This document shows positions 17,730 to 26,235 of a stretch of DNA of 64,000 nt, one piece after another (the stretch's first letter is position 1; every line of letters begins with the position of its first letter). The notes under the pieces are model-generated. The model did not search any database. It was not told the DNA's origin and saw only the letters and a list, made by a program, of their open reading frames with translations. Both the position numbers and the translations under genes were made by a program. The stretch spans positions 1-64,000 of the forward strand of contig NZ_QBKN01000001.1 in the NCBI RefSeq assembly GCF_003054175.1, in the 5' to 3' direction. This stretch comes from Allosediminivita pacifica (lineage in GTDB: Bacteria > Pseudomonadota > Alphaproteobacteria > Rhodobacterales > Rhodobacteraceae).

Positions 17730-18652
17730 ATCGCCGTCCTGTCCCCGCCCTTGAGCCCCAGCATCCTCCGCGCCTCCTCGGGTGTGGCAGGGTCACGTCC
17801 CAGCTCCTCGACGATACGGCGGATCTTGGCCACCTGCTCGGCGTTGGACTGTGCCAGCCGCCCCCGCGCGATGGTCAGGCTGTCTTCCAGCCCCACCCGC
17901 ACGTGGCCGCCCATCGCTGCCGCCATGGTCGCCAGCGGCATCTGGTGCCGCCCCGCCGCCAGCACCGAGAAACTGTAGTCATCGCCGAAGAGCTTGTCGG
18001 CGATGCGCTTCATGTGCTGCAGGTTCTCCGGGTCCGGCCCGATGCCGCCCAGCACACCGAAGACGAACTGCAGGAACACAGGCCCCTGCACGAGTCCCCG
18101 GTCCACGAAGTGCCGCAGCATGTAGAGGTGGCCGACGTCGTAGCACTCGAACTCGAACCGCGCGCCGCGCTTTGCGCCCAGCTCGGTCAGGACATGGGCA
18201 ATGTCGCGCGGCGTGTTCTTGAAGATCAGGTCGTCCGACCCTTCGAGAAAGGGTTCCTCCCAGTCGTGCTGCCATTCGGAAATGCGTGCGGCCATGGGAT
18301 AGAGCGCAAAGTTCATCGACCCCATGTTGAGCGAACACATCTCCGGCTCGGCCTTCATCGGCGCGGCGAGCCGTTGGTCGAGCGTCATCGTGGCGCTGCC
18401 GCCGGTCGTCAGGTTCAGCACGGCTTCGGTGTCGTGCTTCAGCCGGGGCAGGAAAGCATCGAAATGCGCCGGATCGGCCGAGGGCCGTCCGGTTTGTGGA
18501 TCGCGCGCGTGCAGGTGCAGGATGGCCGCGCCGGCCTCGGCGGCGGCAAGCCCCTGTTCGACGATTTCGTCGGGCGTGATCGGCAGGTGCGGCGACATGG
18601 AGGGCGTGTGGATGGAGCCCGTGAGGGCGCAGGTGATCAGGATCTTGGACAT
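17726..18652 (-). CDS. BKACE family beta-keto acid cleavage enzyme (DUF849)
   Basis: This 308-residue protein is a BKACE (beta-keto acid cleavage enzyme) family TIM barrel. These enzymes react a 3-keto acid with acetyl-CoA to give acetoacetate and a shortened acyl-CoA. The zinc ligands H46 and H48 are seen in ILHLHARDPQTG, with the likely third ligand E256 in RVGLEDSLT. The N-terminal loop reads TGSIHTPSMSPHLPITPDE, where the characterised 3-keto-5-aminohexanoate enzyme (Kce) has a substrate-binding Glu, so the substrate side chain is probably not that of Kce. The start at 18652 directly abuts the aminotransferase stop. A class III aminotransferase just upstream could supply its 3-keto acid. 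Confidence 0.9.
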   Translation of the reverse strand: MSKILITCALTGSIHTPSMSPHLPITPDEIVEQGLAAAEAGAAILHLHARDPQTGRPSADPAHFDAFLPRLKHDTEAVLNLTTGGSATMTLDQRLAAPMKAEPEMCSLNMGSMNFALYPMAARISEWQHDWEEPFLEGSDDLIFKNTPRDIAHVLTELGAKRGARFEFECYDVGHLYMLRHFVDRGLVQGPVFLQFVFGVLGGIGPDPENLQHMKRIADKLFGDDYSFSVLAAGRHQMPLATMAAAMGGHVRVGLEDSLTIARGRLAQSNAEQVAKIRRIVEELGRDPATPEEARRMLGLKGGDRTAI

Positions 18653-19990
18653 TCAGACAAGGGCCCCCTGCTCGGGCAGTTCGGCCGTGAATGCCCGGAG
18701 CGATACATCCAGCCCCTCGGTGATCTCGTCGAGATGCGCCTCGGTCGCGATCAGTGGCGGACAGACAAGGATATGGTCTCCCTCGACGCCGTCGCGCGTG
18801 CGCCGGGAATAGACGATCAGTCCGTTGTCGTAGGCGATCTGCACGAAACGCTCGAAGGCGCGGAACTCGCGGGGCAGGGGGGTCTTCTTTACCGGATCCG
18901 ACATGAACTCGAAGGCGGTCAGCAGGCCCTTGCCGCGCACGTCGCCGATGATTTCGTACCGCGCGGCAAGCTCCCTCAACCGGGCAAGCAGCAGCTCGCC
19001 CATCCGGGCCGCATTGGCGACCATCCCCTGCTGCTCGATCTGGTCCAGCACCGCCGCGCCCGCGGCGCAGGCGAGCGGATTGCCGGCGTATGTGAATCCG
19101 TGCGCAAAGCCGCCCTGGTCCAGCACCGGCTCTACCAGCCAGTCCGGCGCCACGATGCCCCCGAGCGGCGCGTAGCCTGCCGCGAAGCCCTTCGACATGA
19201 CCACGATGTCGGGCTGCGTGTCCCAGTGCTCGCATCCGAGGAAAGCCCCGGTCCGGCCCGCGCCGGTCATGACCTCGTCCATGATGAGCAGCACGCCGTG
19301 CCGGTCGCAGATCTCCCGCACCCGCGCCATGTAGCCCTCCGGGGGCACCAGTGCCCCGGTCGAGGCGCCGCCCACCGGCTCCAGCACGAAGGCCAGCACG
19401 CTCTCTGGCCCTTCGCGCAGGATCTGCGCCTCGAGCATGTCCGCGTAGTGCCGCCCCGTGGCCGGATCCTCCGGGTCGAGCCCGTCGAGATAGGCGCGCG
19501 GCGCGGGCACCTTGGGCATCTCGCGCATCATGGGCGCAAAGGGTTCGGTCAGCGATCGGAACCCCGTCACCGCCAGCGCCCCCAGCGTGCAGCCGTGGTA
19601 CGAGGGGCTGCGCGAGATCACCTTCCAGCGGCCGGCCCGTCCCGTTGCGACCGCGTGCTGGCGGGCAAGCTTCATGGCGCTCTCGATGGCCTCCGACCCG
19701 CCCGAGACGAAGAAGACCCGGTTCAGCCCCTCGGGCATCTTCGCCACCGTCTTGGCGGCCAGCCGCTCGCTCGCCTCGGTCTCGAAATGCAGCCGGTAGC
19801 CGAAGGTGGCGCGCTCCATCTGCTCGCGCATGGCGGCCAGCACCGCGGGGTTGGAATGCCCGATGTTGCAGACCATGGCCCCCGAGGACCCGTCGAGATA
19901 GCGCCGCCCGTCGGTGTCCCACATGTAGACCCCGCGCGCCTGGTCGAGCACCGGCTTGCGGCCCCGCCCCTGGTAGAAAAGATGGCTCAT
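18653..19990 (-). CDS. class III PLP-dependent aminotransferase
   Basis: The 445-residue protein is an omega/beta-amino-acid type aminotransferase. It has the PLP-phosphate loop VSGGSEAIESAMKLARQ (residues ~95-111), SYHGCTLGALAVTG, the cofactor Asp in LLIMDEVMTGAGRTG and the Schiff-base lysine K267 in VVMSKGFAAGYAPLG. Such enzymes remove non-alpha amino groups, often using pyruvate or 2-oxoglutarate as acceptor. The ATG at 19990 overlaps the end of the transporter ATPase gene (ATGA). Directly followed by the BKACE gene, it likely converts a beta-amino acid into the 3-keto acid that BKACE cleaves (inference from order). Confidence 0.92.
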   Translation of the reverse strand: MSHLFYQGRGRKPVLDQARGVYMWDTDGRRYLDGSSGAMVCNIGHSNPAVLAAMREQMERATFGYRLHFETEASERLAAKTVAKMPEGLNRVFFVSGGSEAIESAMKLARQHAVATGRAGRWKVISRSPSYHGCTLGALAVTGFRSLTEPFAPMMREMPKVPAPRAYLDGLDPEDPATGRHYADMLEAQILREGPESVLAFVLEPVGGASTGALVPPEGYMARVREICDRHGVLLIMDEVMTGAGRTGAFLGCEHWDTQPDIVVMSKGFAAGYAPLGGIVAPDWLVEPVLDQGGFAHGFTYAGNPLACAAGAAVLDQIEQQGMVANAARMGELLLARLRELAARYEIIGDVRGKGLLTAFEFMSDPVKKTPLPREFRAFERFVQIAYDNGLIVYSRRTRDGVEGDHILVCPPLIATEAHLDEITEGLDVSLRAFTAELPEQGALV

Positions 19991-21072
19991 GCGGTCTCCA
20001 TGGGAAGGGCCGAGGCGTCCTTGGGACGGAACCCGACGCGCACCTCGGCGCCCTGCTCGAAGGGGCGTTCGTCAATCATGTTGATCGCCTGCAACTGCCG
20101 CTCTCCGAGCCGCAGGAAATAGCGCACCGTCTGGCCCTGGTAGTCCACCGTCTCGATCCGGGCGGGCGCGGTGATCATGCCCTCGGGCATCTCGGCCGCG
20201 GGCATCACCAGCAGCTTCTCGGCGCGCAGCACCAGCTGCGCCGCACCGGGCCCGCCGAGCCGCTGCGCCTTCTCCGCCGGCACGGCCACCTGCCCGAAAG
20301 GCTCGGCCTCGAGCGTCGCACCACCGGCGTCGGTCCCGGTGCAGCGGGCCTCCAGCATGTTGGAGGCACCGAGGAACTGGGCCACGAACTCCGAAGCGGG
20401 GTTGTTGTAGACCTCCTCGGGCGACCCGGTCTGCTCGATCCGCCCGGCGCTCATCACCACGATCCGGTCCGACATGGCCAGCGCCTCCGACTGGTCGTGG
20501 GTGACAAAGACCGTCGTGACCCCGATCTTGTCCTGGATGCGCTTCAGCTCCACGCGCATGTCCTCGCGCAGGTTGGCATCGAGCGCCGAAAGCGGCTCGT
20601 CGAGCAGCAGCACGTCCGGCTCGATGACGATGGCCCGCGCCAGCGCGATGCGCTGCTGCTGACCGCCCGACAGCGCCTTGGGATAGCGTTCGCCCACATC
20701 AGGCAGCTGCACCAGATCCAGCGCCGCCTGCACCCGCGCCGCGACGTCGGCCTTCGGCACGTCCCGGTAGCGCAGCCCGAAGGCCACGTTCTCGGCCACC
20801 GTCTTGTGCGGGAACAGCGCGTAGTTCTGGAACACGATCCCGAGGTTGCGCTTGTGGATCGGCACATCGTTCACGCGCCTGCCGCCGATCAGGATCTCGC
20901 CCTCGGTGGGGTCGAGCAGCCCGGCGATCATCCGCAGGTTCGTGGTCTTGCCGCAGCCCGAGGGCCCCAGCAGCGTCACGAAGGCGCCTTCCGGGATCTC
21001 GAGGTTGGTTTCATGCACCGCCGTGAACTTGTGAAAGCGCTTCACGACGTTGCGCAGGGTGACGGAGCTCAT
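19987..21072 (-). CDS. polyamine-type ABC transporter ATP-binding protein (PotA-like)
   Basis: This 361-residue ABC ATPase has Walker A LLGPSGCGKTTNLRMIAG, Q-loop FQNYALFPHKTVAENVAFG, signature LSGGQQQRIALARAI, Walker B VLLLDEPLSALD and H-loop VFVTHDQSEAL in order. A C-terminal TOBE domain (about 280-355) ends with EVRVGFRPKDA. It powers uptake by the two permeases encoded upstream. The ATG at 21072 (MSSVTLRNVVKRF) is preferred because of its spacing from a GGGA sequence; an ATG two codons earlier (21078) is possible. About 70 bases separate it from the binding-protein gene; its stop overlaps the aminotransferase start. Confidence 0.92.
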   Translation of the reverse strand: MSSVTLRNVVKRFHKFTAVHETNLEIPEGAFVTLLGPSGCGKTTNLRMIAGLLDPTEGEILIGGRRVNDVPIHKRNLGIVFQNYALFPHKTVAENVAFGLRYRDVPKADVAARVQAALDLVQLPDVGERYPKALSGGQQQRIALARAIVIEPDVLLLDEPLSALDANLREDMRVELKRIQDKIGVTTVFVTHDQSEALAMSDRIVVMSAGRIEQTGSPEEVYNNPASEFVAQFLGASNMLEARCTGTDAGGATLEAEPFGQVAVPAEKAQRLGGPGAAQLVLRAEKLLVMPAAEMPEGMITAPARIETVDYQGQTVRYFLRLGERQLQAINMIDERPFEQGAEVRVGFRPKDASALPMETA

Positions 21073-21143
21073 GAGCATGTCCCGGAGACGGAGGAGTTGA
21101 ATGCACGGCCGGGCAGGGGACGCGCCCCCGCCCGAAGCCTGGT

Positions 21144-22289
21144 TCAGTAGCCCTTCTGGACGCGGCCGAAGGTCTTGGACCAGTCCGCCTCGTGGCTGTT
21201 CCAGTACTCGGGGTCGGCAAAGGTCAGCCCGTCGAGCGTGCCCGTGGGATCGAAGGCCGGCAGCGTCGGGATCTTCTCGCCGAGTTCCACCTTGTTGGGG
21301 TCGAGCGCGGGCGGATAGTTCTGGCCCTCCGCCACCGCGATTGAGGTCTCGGGCGCCAGCATGAAATTCAGCAGCTCCTCGGCCGCCTCCATGGGCGATC
21401 CCTTCAGCACGAACAGGCACTCCTGCCAGCCGTAGCCGTTGGGCGGATCGTAGTAGCCGATATCGTGACCCTGCTCCTGCAGCGCATATATCCGGCCAGA
21501 CCAGCCCTCGGTCACGTAGATCTCTTCCTCGGCCAGCAGCGACATCAGTTCGGCGCCCGAGGTCCAGTACTTCAGCGACAGGTCGCGGTGCGCGCGGATG
21601 GCATCCCAGACCGCGTCCATGTCCTCGGCGGCGTTGGGATCCTGCCCGGTCTGCAGCGAGGCGAACCAGATCCGCGTGCGCCAGTCGGACCAGCCCGCGA
21701 TCTTGCCCTTGTAGGCCTCGTCGATCAGGATCTTCGCGCCCTTCTCCTGCATCTCCTCGTCCGAGATATGCGCGCGGTTGTAGGCCAGACCCGTGGTCCC
21801 GTAATCATAGGGCACGCAGGACAGGGTGCCGCCCGACACCTTGCGGAACACGTCCACCAGCTTGGGGATCACGTACTGCAGGTTGGGGATGTTGTCCTCG
21901 TTCAGCTCGCTCGAAAGCCCGAGGTTGTCGTAGCGGGCGTAGTCGAAGACCCCCGAAAGATGCGCGATGTTGTACTCGCCCGTCTGGCTCGCCTTCACGC
22001 GCGACAGGTACTCGTCGCCGCCGCCGAAGGTGCCGTCGACCACCTCGATGCCGGTCTCGGCGGTATAGGGATCGAAGGCATACTGCCGGAAGGCCTCGGA
22101 CACGACGCCGCCCCAGCCGTCGAAGCGTACCTGGCTCACGTCCTGCGCGAAGGCCCGGTAGGGCGTCACGACCCCGTAGGCGGCACCCGCCGCGCCCAGC
22201 AGTCCCAGGAACGTCCGCCGGTCGAGGTCGCCGTTCATGTAACGCTCGCGCAGGCGTTCATAGCGGGTGGTGTTGTCCATCTTCTTCAT
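21144..22289 (-). CDS. periplasmic substrate-binding protein of polyamine-type ABC transporter (PotD-like), Tat signal
   Basis: The 381-residue protein is a type II solute-binding protein of the PotD/SpuD group (QVRFDGWGGVVSEAFRQYAF, VPYDYGTTGLAYNR, VTEGWSGRIYALQEQG). Its N-terminus has a twin-arginine-type leader, DRRTFLGLLGAAGAA, ending at about AFAQD (residue ~49), so it may be exported folded. An AAGGAG ribosome site lies just before the ATG at 22289. Acidic residues in the cleft region fit a cationic amine or amino-acid ligand. It sits between the permease and ATPase genes. Confidence 0.92.
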   Translation of the reverse strand: MKKMDNTTRYERLRERYMNGDLDRRTFLGLLGAAGAAYGVVTPYRAFAQDVSQVRFDGWGGVVSEAFRQYAFDPYTAETGIEVVDGTFGGGDEYLSRVKASQTGEYNIAHLSGVFDYARYDNLGLSSELNEDNIPNLQYVIPKLVDVFRKVSGGTLSCVPYDYGTTGLAYNRAHISDEEMQEKGAKILIDEAYKGKIAGWSDWRTRIWFASLQTGQDPNAAEDMDAVWDAIRAHRDLSLKYWTSGAELMSLLAEEEIYVTEGWSGRIYALQEQGHDIGYYDPPNGYGWQECLFVLKGSPMEAAEELLNFMLAPETSIAVAEGQNYPPALDPNKVELGEKIPTLPAFDPTGTLDGLTFADPEYWNSHEADWSKTFGRVQKGY

Positions 22290-22323
22290 CTTCTCACTCC
22301 TTGTCGGGTTGCGTGTGGCGATC

Positions 22324-23106
22324 TCAGCCGCCTTTTCTTGAAAGTTGTCGGGCCAGCGCCGCGCCCAGCAGGGGCAGGCCCACGGTCATCACGATCATCA
22401 CCGTCCCGAGCGCATTGATCTCGGGGCTGATGGAATTGCGCAGCATGGCAAAGATCTGCGTCGGCACCGTTTCGACCCCGCCGGGCTTCCAGAACAGCGT
22501 GCCGGTGATGTCGTCGAAGCTGATGGTGAAGGCGAAAAGCCCGCCCGCGAGCACCGCCGGCAGCATCAGCGGCAGGGTGATCTGGAAGAAGGTCTGCATC
22601 GGCGAGGCGCCGAGGCTCATGGCGGCCTCCTCCACGTCACGGCGAATCGACACCAGCCGCGCCTGCACCACGAGGATCACGAAGGGCAGGGTGAAGATCA
22701 CGTGCCCGAACAGCAGCAGCGCAAAGCTCTTGTTGATACCCAGCACGTTCAGGAACAGCAGCAGCGCCACCGCGAGCACCACCTCGGGCACGAGGATCGG
22801 CGCGATCAACAGGGTCGAGACCACGTTGGCGCCCGGCACCCGGTAGCGTACCAGCGCAAGGCTCGCGAGCACCCCAAGCGTGGTCGAGATCACCGCCGTC
22901 AGAAGCCCCAGCACCACCGAGGTCCGGAAGGCCCGCAGGATTGCGTCGTTCTGGGCAAGCTCCACGAACCAGCGGAAGGAAAAGCCCGTCATCGGGAAGG
23001 AGCCGAACTGCGAGGCGTTGAAGCTCAGCAGAACCACGACCGCCACCGGCAGGAACATGAAGAGGTAGACGAGGATCGCGTAGCCGCGGATGAAAAACCA
23101 GCCCAT
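22324..23106 (-). CDS. ABC transporter permease (PotC-like)
   Basis: This 260-residue inner-membrane permease has six predicted membrane segments and the EAA loop contact for the ATPase, EEAAMSLGASPMQTFFQITL. FTISFDDITGTLFWKPGG near residue 200 is typical of PotC/YdcV permeases. The ATG at 23106 shares one base with the stop of the partner permease (TGATG), so the two are coupled. It pairs with the PotB-like protein to form the channel. Confidence 0.9.
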   Translation of the reverse strand: MGWFFIRGYAILVYLFMFLPVAVVVLLSFNASQFGSFPMTGFSFRWFVELAQNDAILRAFRTSVVLGLLTAVISTTLGVLASLALVRYRVPGANVVSTLLIAPILVPEVVLAVALLLFLNVLGINKSFALLLFGHVIFTLPFVILVVQARLVSIRRDVEEAAMSLGASPMQTFFQITLPLMLPAVLAGGLFAFTISFDDITGTLFWKPGGVETVPTQIFAMLRNSISPEINALGTVMIVMTVGLPLLGAALARQLSRKGG

Positions 23107-23972
23107 CAGCCCAGCCCCTTCATCAGTTGCGCCATGCCGAGATAGCGATTGTAGATGCCCACCAGCACGGCGAGCACCGCCAGCAGCATCAGGCTCAGCG
23201 CTGATCCCAGCGGCCAGTTGAGCTGCGTGATGATGGCCTCGAAGACGAGGTTCGCGAACATGGCGTCGGTCGGCCCGCCCAGCACCAGCGGCGTGATGTA
23301 GGTGCCCGCCCCCAGCACGAAGCAGAGCAGCCCGCCAGCGGCGAGACCCGGCAGCGACAGCGGCAGGGTCACCTGCAGGAAGGCCTGCCATTTGGTGGCG
23401 CCCAGCGAATTGGCGGCGTCCTCGAGCGTCACGTCGATGCCGTCGAGGCTGACGAAGATGTTGAGGATCATGAAGGGCAGCAGGAAGTGCACCAGCCCCA
23501 GGATCACCGTCGCCTCGTTGTAGAGCATCTGGATCGGCTCATCGACGATCCCGGTCCAGGTCAGCACGCCGTTCAGCGCGCCCGACACGCCCAGGATGTT
23601 GATCCAGCTCATCGTGCGGATGATGTAGCTGATCCAGAAGGGCAGCATCAGCAGCAGCAGGAGCATCGCCTTGTTCCCGCGCGACCGCGCGATGAAATAG
23701 GCCGAAGGATAGCCCATCAGCGCGCAGATCGCCGTGGTGATCGTGGCGATCTTCAGCGTGTTCAGCAGGATGTCGCGGTAGAAGCGGTCGCTCAGCGCCT
23801 CCGCCCAGTTGTCGAGGTAGAAACCCGCCTGGTCCGCGCCCGTCGCCGTGCGCAGCCAGAAGCTGTAGATCACGATGAAGCACAGCGGCACCAGCAACAG
23901 CAGGGTCACCGCCGTCAGGGCGGGAGAGAGCAGGATCCATGGCTGACGGGCCTCGCGGGCTTCGACCGACAT
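23106..23972 (-). CDS. ABC transporter permease (PotB-like)
   Basis: This 288-residue permease starts MSVEAREARQPWILLSPALT and has six predicted membrane helices. It has PotB-family landmarks: SYIIRTMSWINILGVSGALN and the EAA loop EDAANSLGATKWQAFLQVTL. GAGTYITPLVLGGPTDAMFA precedes the last helices. A GAGGA ribosome site lies about 8 bases before the ATG at 23972. It is the first gene of the eight-gene operon and is divergent from the LysR gene, with 84 bases between. Confidence 0.9.
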   Translation of the reverse strand: MSVEAREARQPWILLSPALTAVTLLLLVPLCFIVIYSFWLRTATGADQAGFYLDNWAEALSDRFYRDILLNTLKIATITTAICALMGYPSAYFIARSRGNKAMLLLLLMLPFWISYIIRTMSWINILGVSGALNGVLTWTGIVDEPIQMLYNEATVILGLVHFLLPFMILNIFVSLDGIDVTLEDAANSLGATKWQAFLQVTLPLSLPGLAAGGLLCFVLGAGTYITPLVLGGPTDAMFANLVFEAIITQLNWPLGSALSLMLLAVLAVLVGIYNRYLGMAQLMKGLG

Positions 23973-24056
23973 CGGCGATTCCTCGTGTTTGCGTTGCGGT
24001 GATCGTTCGAACCCGCTGGACATTGATCAAATAGTTAATGAGAATTGTCGTTATAG
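23973..24056. promoter_or_regulatory. divergent promoter region between transporter operon and LysR gene
   Basis: This 84-base intergenic space is much more AT-rich than the flanking genes in its right half (ATTGATCAAATAGTTAATG then AGAATTGTCGTTATAG). Divergent LysR/target pairs usually carry the regulator's T-N11-A site in such a gap. The ATAGTTAATGAGAATTGTCG stretch contains candidates, but no single clear palindrome stands out. Confidence 0.4.
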
Positions 24057-25045
24057 ATGGCAGCTATACCCTCAGATCCCTACGACCCCGAGCGCGTGGC
24101 GCGGGAGCTCGACTGGAACCTCCTGCGCACCTTCGTCGTGCTGGCGGATTCGAGGTCGATCACCGAGGCCTCGGCCAAGCTGCGGCTAAAGCAGCCCTCG
24201 GTCTCTTCGGCCTTGAAAAGACTGGAAGATCGGGTCGGCCGGAAGCTCATCAACCGCCAGCCCGGGCGCTACGAGCTGACCGAGGCGGGCCAGCTCCTCT
24301 ACCGCGAGGCGGTCGAGATCAACGGCTCCATCCTGCGGCTGTCCACGCTCCTGCGCGAGATGACCGACGAGGTCCGGGGCCACGTGAAAATCGCGGTGGC
24401 CTCGCACGTGGTCTGCCCGTTCTTTGATCGCGCCCTGGCGGATTTCCACGCACGGACCCCCGGCGCGACCCTCTCGATCGACGTGATCTCGAGCGGCCAG
24501 GTCCCGCCGAGGTCTCGGCCAAGCGCGCCTCCTTCGGCGTCTGCCTCGTCCGCGCCCGCAATCCCCGTCTCGAATACCGCCGCCTCTACCGCGAGTTCTT
24601 CGGCCTCTTCTGCGGCCCCTGGCATCCGCTCTTCGGCCGCGAAAACCTCACCCCCGCCGATCTCGACGGGCTGCCCTCAGTCAGTTTCGACACCGACCGG
24701 CTCGAGGACGTGCTCAAGCCCGTGGCCCTCATGCGGGCGAAATCGCGGCTCGGCATGCGGATCACCGGCACCTCGAGCAACCTCGAGGAAGTGCGCCGCA
24801 TGATCATCGCGGGCCTCGGCATCGGCCCGTTGCCCGTCCACGTCGCGCAGCGCGACGTCCAGGACGGCCTGCTCTGGCAGACGCCGCCCTACGAGGACCT
24901 GCCCCCCGTCGACGTGCACCTGGTCTGGAACCCGCGCTCCGTCATGAACCGCGCCGAAACCATCCTGCTCGACATGATCCGCGATGCGATCGAGGCCAAC
25001 CCCATCGAAGAGCGGACCTACCTCCCCGACCTGCGCCCCGGCTGA
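24057..25045 (+). pseudogene. LysR family regulator with an apparent one-base deletion near position 24505
   Basis: The N-terminal frame gives a LysR DNA-binding domain: LDWNLLRTFVVLADSRSITE, AKLRLKQPSVSSALKRLED and RQPGRYELTEAGQLLYREA. It continues into the effector domain up to SIDVISSGQV. It then turns into low-complexity sequence. A second frame continues the family sequence from AEVSAKRASFGVCLVRARNP through MIIAGLGIGPLPVHVAQRDV to the stop at 25045. The switch falls in GGCCAGGTCCCGCCGAGGTC around 24500-24512, and total length is 3n+2, so one missing base explains it. The intact protein would be about 329 residues. It is divergent from the transporter operon it would be expected to control. 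It may be a true mutation or a sequencing error. Confidence 0.85.
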
Positions 25046-25188
25046 TCCCTCACCGGACGGGGAGGGAACTAGAAGATGACTTTTTATTCATCATCTGAGA
25101 TAAAAAGGCGGAATCGTTTCGATCCTTTGCACAATTCATTTTCAACGTTCCGGCCATTGCGTGCCGATCATCCCGAGCGACCAGACCA

Positions 25189-26046
25189 TTGTTTCAACCA
25201 GTTACGAAGCGTCTTCCATCCGCCATCCTGCTGCTCGCCATGGGCCTCGCCGCGGGGCCCGCCCCGGGCCAGGACTGCGGCCCGCGCGACTTCCTCGGCA
25301 CCCCGCTGCCGGCGGGCACCCCCGGCCAAACCTGGACGACCGCCCTCTCCATGGCCTACCCGCAGCTGCGCCTGGCCGAGACCCCCGGTGCCGGGATCGC
25401 CATCTCCGACGGCGCGGCCACCATCAACGCCCGCGGCCCCACGGGGCGCAGCACGCCCGAGATCATCGCCTCCGCCACCGTGGGCGACCAGTTCGCCGTG
25501 ACCTACCCGCTCTCGCGCAGTCTCGATGACCGGCTGATTCCCTTCTTTGATCCCGGACGCGCCCGCAACGACGCCTTCTTCCAGCTGCTGTACGGGCCTG
25601 AGGCCGGCGCCGTCGAGCCGCAGCTCGTGACCGTCACCGCCGGGCCCGCACGCTTCCGGGTGACCGCGCGGCACGGGGTGGCCTGCCAGCTCGCCGCGGC
25701 CTTCGGCGACCTCGACCTCTCGGATCCCGCCATCGCGCCGCTGCTGGATGAGGTCGGCGGCGGCTATCTCTGGCGGCGGATCGCGGGCACCGACCGACTG
25801 AGCCCGCATTCCTATGGCATCGCGATCGACCTGAATGCCGCGCTGGGCGGCTACTGGCGCTGGACCGGCGCCGACGAGGGCGAGGTCGGCGGCTTTGACA
25901 ACAACCTGCCCTGGGCACTGGTCGAAAGCCTGGAACGGCGCGGCTTCATCTGGGGCGGCAAGTGGCACCACTTCGACGGGATGCACTTCGAATACCGCCC
26001 CGAACTGATCCTCTACAGCCGAATGTCACGACGGGTGGGACAGTAG
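25189..26046 (+). CDS. secreted M15-family peptidase (D-alanyl-D-alanine carboxypeptidase-like)
   Basis: This protein of up to 285 residues has a hydrophobic leader (SAILLLAMGLAAGPAPG) and a C-terminal Peptidase_M15_4-like domain. The zinc site is visible as H207 and D214 in SPHSYGIAIDLNAALGG and H266 in GGKWHHFDGMHFEYRPEL. It probably cuts peptidoglycan stem peptides in the periplasm. The start is uncertain: the TTG at 25189 keeps the whole leader, and there is no good ATG upstream. It is preceded by an AT-rich 140-base gap after the LysR gene. Confidence 0.8.
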   Translation: MFQPVTKRLPSAILLLAMGLAAGPAPGQDCGPRDFLGTPLPAGTPGQTWTTALSMAYPQLRLAETPGAGIAISDGAATINARGPTGRSTPEIIASATVGDQFAVTYPLSRSLDDRLIPFFDPGRARNDAFFQLLYGPEAGAVEPQLVTVTAGPARFRVTARHGVACQLAAAFGDLDLSDPAIAPLLDEVGGGYLWRRIAGTDRLSPHSYGIAIDLNAALGGYWRWTGADEGEVGGFDNNLPWALVESLERRGFIWGGKWHHFDGMHFEYRPELILYSRMSRRVGQ

Positions 26047-26158
26047 GCAGAGGCCCGGGAAGGGCCGGCCCGGCCGGACGCCCGACCGCGACGGAGCGTC
26101 CTGATCCGACAAAGCAAAAGATCGCCCTCGGATCATCTAATTTTCACTGGGGAAGGTT

Positions 26159-26235
26159 TGGTAGCGGAGGAGGGACTTGAACCCCCGACACGCGGATTAT
26201 GATTCCGCTGCTCTAACCACCTGAGCTACTCCGCC
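26159..26235 (-). tRNA. tRNA-Met (CAU)
   Basis: The minus strand reads a 77-base cloverleaf with encoded CCA. The acceptor stem is GGCGGAG pairing with CTCCGCT (one G-T pair at the base). The D arm is AGCTCAGGTGGTTAGAGC. The anticodon arm is GCGGA-ATCATAA-TCCGC with anticodon CAT, and the T arm is GGGGGTTCAAGTCCCTC. The body matches the alphaproteobacterial elongator tRNA-Met pattern rather than initiator tRNA (which has a mismatch at 1:72 and three G-C pairs in the anticodon stem) or the lysidine-modified tRNA-Ile. Confidence 0.95.

Noticed and set aside
16231-17796. 521-codon extension of the deacetylase frame upstream of 17253
   Set aside because: The extra residues overlap the GNAT gene in another frame and are not family-like; the ATG at 17253 fits the 341-residue family length.
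24026-24036. ATTGATCAAAT as an FNR box before the LysR gene
   Set aside because: The half sites touch with no 4-base spacer, so it does not fit the FNR pattern.
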